Positions 37,939-45,752 of a DNA stretch of 64,000 bases are shown in pieces. Within the stretch, counting starts at the first letter, position 1. The number at the start of each line of letters is the position of its first letter. Location of the stretch: NCBI RefSeq assembly GCF_011682045.1, contig NZ_VVIW01000004.1, positions 124,001 through 188,000 of the forward strand, in the 5' to 3' direction. This DNA is from Massilia aquatica (GTDB lineage: Bacteria > Pseudomonadota > Gammaproteobacteria > Burkholderiales > Burkholderiaceae_D). Position numbers and translations under genes: made by a program. The notes beneath the pieces are model-generated. The model made no database searches and had not been told where the DNA came from. It saw only the letters and a program-made list of their open reading frames with translations.

Positions 37939-38879
37939 GGCGCCGCTCCGCCGAAGTTATCCTGTGCGTCCTGCATCAGCGCGATGAAGACGTCTTCCAG
38001 GCTGGTCTCGATCGGCGTGGCGGCCAGCCGCGCCAGTGCCGGCGGCGCCAGCGCCTGTGCCAGCGCCTCGGCCGAGTTGGCGCTCACATGCAAGGTCATG
38101 CCGAACGGCGCCACCGTGCGGATGCCGGGCGCGCCGCGCAGGCTGTGGGCGGCGCTGTTGAGGTCCGGGCCGGTGAGCGACCAGGTGTGCAGGCCGGCCG
38201 AGGCGATCACCTCGGCCACGCTGCCGCGCGCGAGCAGCTTGCCGTAGGCGATGTAGGCCAGCTGGTGGCAGCGCTCCGCTTCGTCCATGTAGTGGGTCGA
38301 GACCAGCACCGTCATGCCGGCGGCGGCCAGGTCGTGGATCTGGTCCCAGAATGCACGCCGCGCGGACGGGTCGACGCCAGCCGTCGGTTCGTCGAGCAGC
38401 AGCAGTTGCGGGTCGTGGATCAGGCAGGCGGCCAGCGCCAGCCGCTGCTTCCATCCGCCCGAGAGCGAGCCGGCCAGCTGCGCGCGGCGGCTGGCCAGGC
38501 CAAGCCGATCGAGCGTATCGGCGATACGCTGGCGGCGCTTGGCAACCTGGTACACGCGGGCCACGAAGTCGAGGTTTTCTTCGATGCTCAAGTCGTCGTA
38601 CAGGCCGAATTTCTGGGTCATGTAGCCGACCTGCTTCTTGATCTGGCGCGCCTCAAGGCGGATGTCGTAGCCGAGGCAGCGGCCCTGCCCTTCGTCGGGC
38701 GTGAGCAGGCCGCACAGCATGCGGATGGTGGTGGTCTTGCCGCTGCCGTTCGGCCCCAGGAAGCCGTAGATGCGGCCACGCTCGACCCGGATATCGACAT
38801 GGTCGACCACCATGCGGGCGCCATAGGACTTGGTCAGGCCCTGCACGTCGATGACGATGTCTGACGCGGGCGCGATCAT
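37935..38879 (-). CDS. ABC exporter ATPase
   Basis: The 314-residue protein has a single ATPase domain with Walker A GPNGSGKTTT, signature LSGGWKQRLALAA and Walker B LLLLDEPTAGVDP. The last 90 residues are the regulatory tail of CcmA/DrrA-type exporter ATPases. It is not fused to a permease, unlike RbbA. Both ends overlap neighbouring genes as ATGA, so the four-gene operon is tightly coupled. Confidence 0.92.
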   Translation of the reverse strand: MIAPASDIVIDVQGLTKSYGARMVVDHVDIRVERGRIYGFLGPNGSGKTTTIRMLCGLLTPDEGQGRCLGYDIRLEARQIKKQVGYMTQKFGLYDDLSIEENLDFVARVYQVAKRRQRIADTLDRLGLASRRAQLAGSLSGGWKQRLALAACLIHDPQLLLLDEPTAGVDPSARRAFWDQIHDLAAAGMTVLVSTHYMDEAERCHQLAYIAYGKLLARGSVAEVIASAGLHTWSLTGPDLNSAAHSLRGAPGIRTVAPFGMTLHVSANSAEALAQALAPPALARLAATPIETSLEDVFIALMQDAQDNFGGAAP

Positions 38880-39829
38880 GGTCGTTCCGCACGCACCGTC
38901 AGCGGCTGGCCGGGGTGGAGTGCGGCCTGTCCCGCATCAAGCGAGGCCTCCACCATGAACACCAGCGCGGCGCGGTTTTCCTTGCTGTAGATGAGGGGCG
39001 AGGTGTACTCGGCCTCGGGTGCGATGAAGGTGATGCGTCCCTTGAGCGGCTTGGGGCAGCCGTCGCAGGCGATGACGGCGCCCTGCCCCACGCGGATCTT
39101 GCCCAGTTCTGTTTCGGGAATGAAGAAGCGCGCCTTGATGTTCGCCGCCGGCAGCAAGGTGACGATGGGCGCGCCGGCCGGCACCCATTCGCCGCTGCGG
39201 TAGGCCACATCGCTGACCATGCCGCTAACCGGCGTGGCCTGGGCTTTCTGGTCGACCTTCCACTGGGCCTGCGCCAGTTGCGCGCGCGCCGCCTCGACTT
39301 CTTTTTCGGCCGCCGCCACCTGGTCGCCGCGGGCGCTGGCGGCGGCGCCGCGCAGGCGCGCGCGGGCCTGCTCCACCCGGGCGCGGTCGGCCGCCAGCGC
39401 CGCCGCCGACTGGTCGAGCCGGGCGCGCGAGAGGAATTTGTCGGCCACCAGCTTGCGCTCGCGCTCCAGGTTGGCCTGCGACAGCGCCTGCGCCGCTTCG
39501 GCTTCGCGCAATGCCGCCGCCAGCGCCGCCATGTCATCGCTGCGCGCGCCCTTGCGCAAGTCCGCCAGCAGGGCTTGGGCGCGTCCGACCCGGCTTTGCG
39601 CTTCCTGGCGCGCCGCCGTTTCGCTGGCCTGTTCCAGCACGTAGGCCGGCGCGCCGGCCTTGACCCGGTCGCCGCGGCGCAGGTGCACCGCCGTCAGGGT
39701 GCCGGCCAGGGGTGCCGACAGGCGCACGTACTCGCCTTCGGCGTAGCCGGGAAAGGCGTCGTCGGGCGCCGGGCCGCAGGCCGCGCACAGGATCAGCGGC
39801 ACCGACGCGGCGAACGGGAATGGTTTCAT
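38876..39829 (-). CDS. HlyD-family periplasmic adaptor (membrane fusion) protein
   Basis: The 317-residue protein has an N-terminal signal (about 1-18) with CAAC as a possible, atypical lipobox. A biotinyl-lipoyl-like part (PLAGTLTAVHLRRGDRVKAG), a long Ala/Arg/Glu-rich coiled-coil hairpin (about 70-190) and a second barrel half (TPVSGMVSDVAYRSGEWVPAGAP) follow. It should link the ABC permease to an outer-membrane channel. Similar adaptors (YhiI, YbhG) occur with this ABC type. It overlaps both flanking genes as ATGA. Confidence 0.88.
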   Translation of the reverse strand: MKPFPFAASVPLILCAACGPAPDDAFPGYAEGEYVRLSAPLAGTLTAVHLRRGDRVKAGAPAYVLEQASETAARQEAQSRVGRAQALLADLRKGARSDDMAALAAALREAEAAQALSQANLERERKLVADKFLSRARLDQSAAALAADRARVEQARARLRGAAASARGDQVAAAEKEVEAARAQLAQAQWKVDQKAQATPVSGMVSDVAYRSGEWVPAGAPIVTLLPAANIKARFFIPETELGKIRVGQGAVIACDGCPKPLKGRITFIAPEAEYTSPLIYSKENRAALVFMVEASLDAGQAALHPGQPLTVRAERP

Positions 39830-40473
39830 GGCGCTGCAAACTCCTCTGGGGCGGTCAGGATGGCGCGCATGGCCAGGTCGATGCGCAGGCCGATGGCTTG
39901 GTCGGACAACAGCGCCTGCTGCGCCAGCGCCGCCAGTTCGGGCTCAGCGGCGGGCAGGCGTTCGAGCGCGCCGCCGGCGAACACCGGGCCGGCGATGGCG
40001 CCGAGCACGAAAGGCAGCAGTTGCATGGGCGGGGCGTCGATGATGTCGCCCTCGGCCTGGCCCTGGCGCAGCAGCCGGGCCAGCACCGCGATGTGGCGCG
40101 GCAGGTTCTCGCGCAGGAAGGCCACCGGCAGCGCTTCGCCGCGCATCGCTTCGGACAGCAGCATCAGGAGCAGATGGCGGTGGCCGCTGGCGAAGCCGGC
40201 CAGCACGCGCAGGGCGCCATCGAGGCTGCGGGCGCCGCCCTGGGATGCTTGCGCGCGCAGCGTGAGGGCGGAGAACATGTCTTCGTACATGTGCTGCAGC
40301 AGTACGCGCAGGAAATTGTCCTTGTTCTTGAAGTGGTAATGAAACATGCCGAGGTTCACGCCGGCGTGATCGACCAGTTTGCGCACCGACAGGCCGGCGC
40401 AGCCGGTCTGGGGCAGCAGGACCATGCCGGAGGCGAGCAGCCGGGCATCGATTTTTTGGGATGGGCGGTTCAT
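39826..40473 (-). CDS. TetR-family transcriptional regulator
   Basis: The 215-residue protein has an N-terminal helix-turn-helix (about 10-60; GLSVRKLVDHAGVNLGMFHYHFKNKDNFL) and a C-terminal ligand-binding part with a CerR-like length. It heads the exporter operon, so autorepression relieved by an exported compound is likely. The four genes overlap successively as ATGA. A sigma-70 promoter lies just upstream. Confidence 0.9.
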   Translation of the reverse strand: MNRPSQKIDARLLASGMVLLPQTGCAGLSVRKLVDHAGVNLGMFHYHFKNKDNFLRVLLQHMYEDMFSALTLRAQASQGGARSLDGALRVLAGFASGHRHLLLMLLSEAMRGEALPVAFLRENLPRHIAVLARLLRQGQAEGDIIDAPPMQLLPFVLGAIAGPVFAGGALERLPAAEPELAALAQQALLSDQAIGLRIDLAMRAILTAPEEFAAP

Positions 40474-40480
40474 GCGAATT

Positions 40481-40508
40481 ATTATACGCTTGTGTAGTAA
40501 CCTGTCTA
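40481..40508 (-). promoter_or_regulatory. promoter of the TetR/ABC-exporter operon
   Basis: On the minus strand TAGACA (-35, 40508-40503) is 16 bases from a perfect TATAAT (-10, 40486-40481). The spacer and flanks hold a loose AT-rich dyad that might be the TetR operator, but the symmetry is poor. Confidence 0.55.
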
Positions 40509-40690
40509 TCCTTTCTGTGCGGCAGTTCCAGCGATAAAAAAGCCACGGCTGGCGCGGCTGAAGAAAAGGGAAACGCGGGGCGTACTACAAGCGCATGCCG
40601 CTTCAATGCCATCCGCGATGATCCGAACGCCTGGACAGCAGTAGCAGGTGCAACCCGAGCACGGCGAGACGCGTAATCATGAACGGCCTG

Positions 40691-41584
40691 TCATTGCGAC
40701 GCTTCGCTGGCCAGGCGCCGGTTCAGCCGTTGGCCGGCATTGGCGGCGTAGGCGCGGCACGCGCCCGGGTCGATAAACGGATTGCCGGCGGCGCTGCGCT
40801 CCGCGTGCTTTTCCAGCAGGTCCGAAAAACCCGGATGCACCGAAATGAGCACGTCGCACTTGAGTGCCGCGACCTTGTCGATGCTGGCCCGGAACGAGCG
40901 CACCCGTTCCGGCATGGTGGCGCTGCCCGAAAAGCGAAAACCATCCTGCGAAATGGGATTAAGGCTGTCGGCATAGACCACGTCGAGGCAGCGCTTCGGC
41001 TCGCACGATTGCCATGTCCAGGTGGTGCTTCCAGGAGTGTGTCCGGGCGTCATATGCGCCTGGATCGCCAGCGGGCCGACGCGCAGGATGGCGCCGTCGG
41101 CCACCTCGGTCACCTGCGCCACCCTGGGAAAGCGGTCCGGGCCGTTGGCCTTGTACTGGGGATCGTCCGGCCCGACCAGGCCGGCGCGCAGCGCCTGCGC
41201 CCCGGCTGCGCTGGCGGCCACGGTGGCACCGCTGGCGCGCTGCAATCTGGCAATGCCGCCGGCGTGGTCGTCGTGCGCATGGGAATTGACGATCAGCTTC
41301 ACATCCTCGATGCGGAATCCGAGCGTCTTGATGTTGCCGATGATCAGTGGGGCCGACTGCGGCAGCGCGCCGTCGAGCAGGATATGGCCCTGTTCGCCGG
41401 TGATCAGCACCGCCGACAAGCCGCGCGGCCCGACGTAATAGGTATTGGCGACGATCTGGAACGGCTGCTGCGGCTGGTTCCATTCCTCGCACATGGCGCA
41501 CTTGACGTCGTCATTGGCCAGCGCCGCTGTCACTCCCGCCGCCACGAGCGCCAGGGCCAGTGCCAGCTTGCAGGATGTTGCCAT
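40691..41584 (-). CDS. subclass B3 metallo-beta-lactamase
   Basis: The 297-residue protein has a signal peptide (ending about ALAN) and the B3 zinc ligands: His102, His104, Asp106 and His107 in NSHAHDDHAGG, His182 in PGHTPGSTTW and His250 in SVHPGF. LDGALPQSAPLI is characteristic of B3 enzymes. It lacks the Zn-ligand cysteine of B1 enzymes in the expected place. The closest known types are chromosomal B3 enzymes of environmental bacteria, including THIN-B of Janthinobacterium. Such enzymes open penicillins, cephalosporins and usually carbapenems. It is monocistronic, with no adjacent AmpR. Hydrolysis of another lactone-like substrate cannot be excluded. Confidence 0.9.
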   Translation of the reverse strand: MATSCKLALALALVAAGVTAALANDDVKCAMCEEWNQPQQPFQIVANTYYVGPRGLSAVLITGEQGHILLDGALPQSAPLIIGNIKTLGFRIEDVKLIVNSHAHDDHAGGIARLQRASGATVAASAAGAQALRAGLVGPDDPQYKANGPDRFPRVAQVTEVADGAILRVGPLAIQAHMTPGHTPGSTTWTWQSCEPKRCLDVVYADSLNPISQDGFRFSGSATMPERVRSFRASIDKVAALKCDVLISVHPGFSDLLEKHAERSAAGNPFIDPGACRAYAANAGQRLNRRLASEASQ

Positions 41585-41746
41585 TGCTTACCTCCAATCA
41601 CGAATGACGCTGACGCGCCTGATGCCAATTTTGCAATATTACACCTTAAACAGCACGGACTGAGCGCCACGGCGCATGACATTCGTACTACCCGCACCAG
41701 CGCAAATCAGGCCTTTCCTCCCATGCCGAACAGGACATCCGGCCGA

Positions 41747-41774
41747 TTCGCAGCCGAGCCCGCCTAAATATACT
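41747..41774 (+). promoter_or_regulatory. candidate promoter of the tad locus
   Basis: TTCGCA (-35, four of six) is 16 bases from TATACT (-10, five of six). The start near 41781 leaves a leader of about 60 bases before cpaA. The match is moderate. Confidence 0.35.
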
Positions 41775-41840
41775 CGTCTCATCGATCACGCAAACGCCAC
41801 GGGGCCTTGCGGATCGCCGACAACCTGGCGGCCCATAACC

Positions 41841-42425
41841 ATGAACGAAACAGCCTACTTCTTCGAACTGCTCGGCATGCTGGTCACCGACCCGCGTACC
41901 GGGGTGCTGCTGGCCCTGCTGCTGGCGGCGGCCGTGGCCGACTATCGCACCTTCCGCATTCCCAACCTGGTCACGGGCGGCGGCATCGTCTTCGCGCTGC
42001 TCTACAACAGCCTCGTGCCGCCCGCCTGGAACGCCGGCTGGGCCTGGGCGCCGGCCGGCATGCTGCTCGGCTTTTGCGCCATGCTGCCGATGTACGCGAT
42101 GGGCGTGATGGGCGCCGGCGACGTCAAGCTGATGGCGATGGTGGGCGCGTTCCTCGGCTTTCACGCCACCTTGCAGGCGCTGCTGTTCTGCGTGCTCACG
42201 GCCGGCATCGCCGCCCTCGCCTTCGGCCTGCGCAAGCGCGTCATGGGGCGCATGCTGGCCAACGCCGGCGCCGCCATGCGCGGCATGTTCTGGTCCGCCA
42301 TCGCCAGCGGCAAGCCGCAGCTGGCGCCCGCCGCCATGCCCTCGGTCGGCAAGCTCGCCTACGGCATCAGCATCGCCATCGGCACCGCCTGCTTCCTGGT
42401 GGCTCGGCAGTTCAACCTGGTCTGA
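41841..42425 (+). CDS. cpaA: prepilin peptidase CpaA/TadV
   Basis: The 194-residue membrane protein is an A24-family aspartic peptidase that cleaves Flp prepilins. The two catalytic aspartates are in ADYRTFRIPN and GAGDVKLMAMVG (the GxGD motif). It has about six membrane segments and lacks the N-methylation domain of PilD, as is normal in Tad systems. I chose the ATG before NETAYFFELL; a longer frame upstream has no similarity. It is the first gene of the tad locus. Confidence 0.9.
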   Translation: MNETAYFFELLGMLVTDPRTGVLLALLLAAAVADYRTFRIPNLVTGGGIVFALLYNSLVPPAWNAGWAWAPAGMLLGFCAMLPMYAMGVMGAGDVKLMAMVGAFLGFHATLQALLFCVLTAGIAALAFGLRKRVMGRMLANAGAAMRGMFWSAIASGKPQLAPAAMPSVGKLAYGISIAIGTACFLVARQFNLV

Positions 42426-42469
42426 CTGCCGGCCAACCCTCAGCCAACAACACCGCCAAAGACATCACC

Positions 42470-43312
42470 ATGAAAAACCTCAAGGCACTCGGGCTGATTG
42501 CGTTTGCCCTCGTCATCGGGCTGGTCGCGGCCGTGTATGCCGCCGGCTGGGTAGCGCGCCAGGGCGGCGTCACCGTCAACAAAGTGGTGGTGGCGGCGGT
42601 CGACATCGAACCGGGCAGCAAGATCAACGCCGAAATGCTGTCCCTCCTCGACTGGCCGGCCGGCGCCACGCCGCCCGGCGCATTCAAGAACGCCGCCGAG
42701 TTGCAGGACCGTATCGCCCGGGTCAGCATCCTGCGCGGCGAACCGCTGCTCGACGGCAAACTGGCGCCGCTGGGCACCAAGGGCGGCTTGTCGGCTGTGA
42801 TCGCCGAGGGCAAGCGGGCCATGACGGTGCGCGTCAACGATGTGGTGGGCGTGGCCGGCTTTGCCTTGCCCGGCAACTATGTCGACGTGATGGTCAATGC
42901 GCAGCAGGAAAAATCCGGCACCGAAGAAGGCAAGCAGATCAGCAAGACGGTGCTGGAACGGGTGCTGGTGCTGGCGGTCGCCCAGGAAGCCGGGCGCGAC
43001 GATACCAAGCCGAAGGTGGTCAGCGCCGTCACCCTGGAACTGAGCCTGGACGACGCCGAAAAGCTGGACCTGGCGCGCAGCGTCGGCACCCTGTCGCTGG
43101 TGCTGCGCAACCAGATCGACCAGAAAACGGTGGCCACCGCCGGCATCACCAAGGAAGCGCTGTTCGGCGCCAGCAAGGCCACCGCGCCCCTGCCGGCGCC
43201 GGCCCCGGCAGTGCGCCAGGCGCGCCCCGCGCAGTTAGCAGCCCAGCCGGCCAGCCGCGCCCATTGCGTGGAAGTGATCCAGCACGGCGTGCTGGCAGTG
43301 AATTGCTTTTGA
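42470..43312 (+). CDS. cpaB: Flp pilus assembly protein CpaB/RcpC
   Basis: The 280-residue protein has one N-terminal membrane anchor (about 7-27) and a SAF domain (VVVAAVDIEPGSKINAEMLSL, PGNYVDVMVNAQ). It is a periplasmic component associated with the Tad secretin. The C-terminal 45 residues are Ala/Pro-rich and end in two cysteines (AHCVEVIQHGVLAVNCF), which could be disulfide-linked. It lies between cpaA and the secretin gene, the usual place. Confidence 0.9.
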   Translation: MKNLKALGLIAFALVIGLVAAVYAAGWVARQGGVTVNKVVVAAVDIEPGSKINAEMLSLLDWPAGATPPGAFKNAAELQDRIARVSILRGEPLLDGKLAPLGTKGGLSAVIAEGKRAMTVRVNDVVGVAGFALPGNYVDVMVNAQQEKSGTEEGKQISKTVLERVLVLAVAQEAGRDDTKPKVVSAVTLELSLDDAEKLDLARSVGTLSLVLRNQIDQKTVATAGITKEALFGASKATAPLPAPAPAVRQARPAQLAAQPASRAHCVEVIQHGVLAVNCF

Positions 43313-43333
43313 ACCGCCACGGAGAGATGACTC

Positions 43334-44872
43334 ATGAACAAGCACATTCGCATGGCGACCCTCTGCGTCGCGACGGCTGGCCTGGTTGCCGCCCCCTGCT
43401 GCGCCACGGCGGCGGCGGGCGCCAGCGGCAGCGGTAGTGGCAGTGGCAGTGGCAACAAACATTGCAAGTCGGTGGTGGTGGCGCCAGCGGTCCAGGTGAT
43501 GCTCGGCAAGTCATCGGTGATTCCCCTGAAGGCGCCGGCGGTCCGCATCGTGGCCAGCGGCCAGCGCGACGGCAAGCAGCCGGCCCAGGCAGCCCCGGTG
43601 GCGGGCGCCGATGCGGCCGACGCCGACAGCGTGGCCGACATCGAGGTTCTCCTGCTCAGCCCGATGGACCTGTTCCTGCTCGGTAAAAAAGCCGGCGCCA
43701 CCAGCCTGATCCTGCAAGATACGAGCGGCGTGTGCACCCTGCGCGACATCGTGGTGGCGATCGACCCGGCCACCCTGCAAGCCAAGCTGGCCGAGCTGAT
43801 GCCCGAGGAAACCGGCATCGTGGTCAAGAGCGCCGAGAACGCCATCGTACTGACCGGCAGCGTGCGCGACGCCGGCCAGCTCGACGAGGCGCTGCGCGTG
43901 GCCGGCGCCTACGGCGGCGGCAAGCGCGTGCTGAACCTGCTGCGCGTGAGCTCGCCCCAGCAAGTCATGCTGGAAGTGAAAATCGCCGAAGTAAGCAAGA
44001 CCCTGCTCGACAAGTTCGGGATCGACTTCGCCCGTATGGTGGCCTCGGCCGACGGCCTGGGTTCACGGGTCATCTCGGGCATCCTGGGCGGCGCGCCGGC
44101 GCTGGCCGGCAGCTTCAGCCACACGGGCCCGGGCGCCACGCTCGGCATCGTGGCCGACGCCGCCGTGCGCGGCGGCAATGCGGGCGCCGGCGCCAGGCTG
44201 GCGGCGGGCGCGCGCGGCGCCACCCTGTTCGGCGTCGATGCGCAGAAAAAGGATGGCCTGGTACGGGTGCTGGCCGAGCCGAACATCATGGCCATCAGCG
44301 GCCAGTCGGCCAGCTTTCTGTCGGGCGGCAAGATCTTCATCCCGGTGGCCCAGGCGCGCGAGGCCGGCGGCTCGACTGTCACCCTGGAAGAGAAGGAATT
44401 CGGGGTCGGGCTGAAGTTCTCGCCGACGGTGCTGGGCGGCTCGCGCATCAACCTCAAGCTGGTGTCGGAAGTGTCGGAGCTGGCGCAAAGCGGTTCGCCC
44501 TTCACCACCAATGGCGGCGTGACCTCGGTGCTGCCGTCGATTACCACGCGCCGGGTCGATACCACCGTGCAGTTGAACGATGGCCAGAGCTTCGCCATCG
44601 CTGGCCTGATCCGCAACAACGTGACCGAAACCCTGTCGCGCTTTCCGGGCCTGGGCGACATTCCGGTACTCGGCGCGCTGTTTCGCTCGACCGAATTCCA
44701 GAAGGACCAGACCGAGCTCATTTTCATCATCACGCCGCGCCTGGTCAAGCCGGCCGGCGCGCTGGCGGCGCCGACCGACAACCACGTGCCGGGCGAGCGC
44801 GCCGACCTGATTTTCATGGGCAAGACCGAAGGCAAGGCAGAGAGCAAATTCGCCCCCGCCAACCGCAAATAA
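43334..44872 (+). CDS. cpaC: Tad secretin CpaC/RcpA
   Basis: The 512-residue outer-membrane secretin has a signal peptide and a GS-dipeptide repeat stretch near 32-40, then a pilus-assembly N-terminal domain with an LLLSPMDLFLLGKKAGATSL segment, a BON domain (VKSAENAIVLTGSV), and the secretin domain (about 200-485; VLAEPNIMAISGQSASFLSGG, GLGDIPVLGALFRST, ELIFIITPRLV). It forms the channel for the Flp pilus. Cysteines near the N-terminus are unusual. It is flanked by cpaB and a small lipoprotein gene. Confidence 0.92.
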   Translation: MNKHIRMATLCVATAGLVAAPCCATAAAGASGSGSGSGSGNKHCKSVVVAPAVQVMLGKSSVIPLKAPAVRIVASGQRDGKQPAQAAPVAGADAADADSVADIEVLLLSPMDLFLLGKKAGATSLILQDTSGVCTLRDIVVAIDPATLQAKLAELMPEETGIVVKSAENAIVLTGSVRDAGQLDEALRVAGAYGGGKRVLNLLRVSSPQQVMLEVKIAEVSKTLLDKFGIDFARMVASADGLGSRVISGILGGAPALAGSFSHTGPGATLGIVADAAVRGGNAGAGARLAAGARGATLFGVDAQKKDGLVRVLAEPNIMAISGQSASFLSGGKIFIPVAQAREAGGSTVTLEEKEFGVGLKFSPTVLGGSRINLKLVSEVSELAQSGSPFTTNGGVTSVLPSITTRRVDTTVQLNDGQSFAIAGLIRNNVTETLSRFPGLGDIPVLGALFRSTEFQKDQTELIFIITPRLVKPAGALAAPTDNHVPGERADLIFMGKTEGKAESKFAPANRK

Positions 44873-44882
44873 GGAGAGCGCC

Positions 44883-45146
44883 ATGCACAAACTGATGATC
44901 TGCACCGCATTGGCCGCGCTGGCCGGCTGCGCCAGCGCCCCCGCCTACGACGCGCGCTTCGGCGACGCCGTGCGCCAGGCGCGCAGCGCCATGACGGCCG
45001 ACCCGCAGGCCGGCGCCCGGCCCGACCCCGCAGCCGGCATCGACGGCCAGGCCGCGCGCGAAGCCATGGCGCGCTACCACGACAGCTTCAAGACGCCACC
45101 ACCGGTCATCACGGTGATTAACGCCGGCGGCCCCGCCGCCCGGTGA
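44883..45146 (+). CDS. small Tad-locus lipoprotein
   Basis: The 87-residue protein has a signal peptide with lipobox LAGC (Cys16), so it is a lipoprotein. The rest is Ala/Asp-rich with no recognised domain. Tad loci often have a lipoprotein at this place (CpaD/RcpB) that helps the secretin assemble; this one is much shorter than those. An AAGGAGA site lies seven bases before the ATG. The assignment as a pilotin-like partner is positional. Confidence 0.65.
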   Translation: MHKLMICTALAALAGCASAPAYDARFGDAVRQARSAMTADPQAGARPDPAAGIDGQAAREAMARYHDSFKTPPPVITVINAGGPAAR

Positions 45147-45151
45147 AGCAT

Positions 45152-45205
45152 CCGGCGGCGGCCACGGGGCCGCCGCCGGCGCAGTACCCCGCCCGCAGGG
45201 GCGGG
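45152..45205 (+). other. tandem hairpins upstream of the pilin genes
   Basis: Two perfect stem-loops lie in the 97-base gap. The first has a 12-bp stem (45152-45163 with 45168-45179, 4-base loop ACGG). The second has an 8-bp stem (CCCCGCCC / GGGGCGGG, 45187-45194 with 45198-45205, 3-base loop GCA). Neither has a T-run of four or more directly after it. They could stabilise the pilin mRNA, mark a processing site, or partly terminate read-through from upstream genes. Confidence 0.6.
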
Positions 45206-45243
45206 CATGTTTGCCCATCCATCTCAATCGAAAGGGTCACAAA

Positions 45244-45447
45244 ATGAACGCTTTTTTGAAAACGATAAGCCAGTCGGTCCAATCCTTCGCCCGCGACGAC
45301 GAAGGCGCCCAGGTCGTCGAGTACGCGCTGATCATCGCGGTCGTCTCGATCATCCTGGTGGTGGCGCTGCGTAACCTGACCGGCGCCGACTTCAGCGGCT
45401 TCATTACCCGCGTCGGCACCTGCCTGACCGGCGGCACCTGCGCTTGA
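45244..45447 (+). CDS. flp: Flp/Fap type IVb pilin (copy 1)
   Basis: The 67-residue prepilin has a short leader ending at Gly21, the processing site G-AQVVEYALII with Glu at mature position 5, and one hydrophobic helix. Mature length is about 46 residues, as in Flp pilins. The C-terminus has two cysteines (GTCLTGGTCA). I chose the ATG before NAFLKTISQ, which gives a normal leader; an upstream frame reaches 45211. It is nearly identical to the next gene over the mature region. Confidence 0.93.
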   Translation: MNAFLKTISQSVQSFARDDEGAQVVEYALIIAVVSIILVVALRNLTGADFSGFITRVGTCLTGGTCA

Positions 45448-45494
45448 GCACCTCCCGCCCCCACTCCAACCAACGCCATTGAAAGGTCCCTACC

Positions 45495-45698
45495 ATGAAC
45501 ACCATGCTCAACACCGCAAGCGGCAAACTGCGCACTTTTCTGCGCGACGATGAAGGCGCCCAGGTGGTCGAATACGCGCTGATCATCGCGGTCGTCTCGA
45601 TCATCCTGGTGGTCGCGCTGCGCAACCTGACCGGCGCCGACTTCAGCGGCTTCATCACCCGCGTCGGCAACTGCCTGACCGGCACCTCCTGCGCCTAA
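45495..45698 (+). CDS. flp: Flp/Fap type IVb pilin (copy 2)
   Basis: The 67-residue prepilin has a different leader from copy 1 but practically the same mature part: G-AQVVEYALIIAV, VVALRNLTGADFSGFITRVG, and two cysteines (GNCLTGTSCA). The DNA of the mature regions is also nearly identical, so the duplication is recent or kept alike by gene conversion. It is followed by an intrinsic terminator. Confidence 0.93.
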   Translation: MNTMLNTASGKLRTFLRDDEGAQVVEYALIIAVVSIILVVALRNLTGADFSGFITRVGNCLTGTSCA

Positions 45699-45706
45699 GC
45701 CCAGCC

Positions 45707-45740
45707 GACGGGCCACGGCCTGCCGCTGCCCGTCATTTTT
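45707..45740 (+). terminator. terminator after the second pilin gene
   Basis: A 7-bp stem (GACGGGC / GCCCGTC) with a 14-base loop is followed by ATTTTT. It should end most pilin messages here and leave the downstream assembly genes at lower level. Confidence 0.7.
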
Positions 45741-45752
45741 CGGATAAAAACC

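Noticed and set aside
43418-43456. GGCAGC/GGTAGT-type simple repeat in the secretin gene
   Set aside because: It only encodes a short Gly-Ser linker after the signal peptide; five or so units of varied codons are too few and imperfect to be a phase-variable tract.
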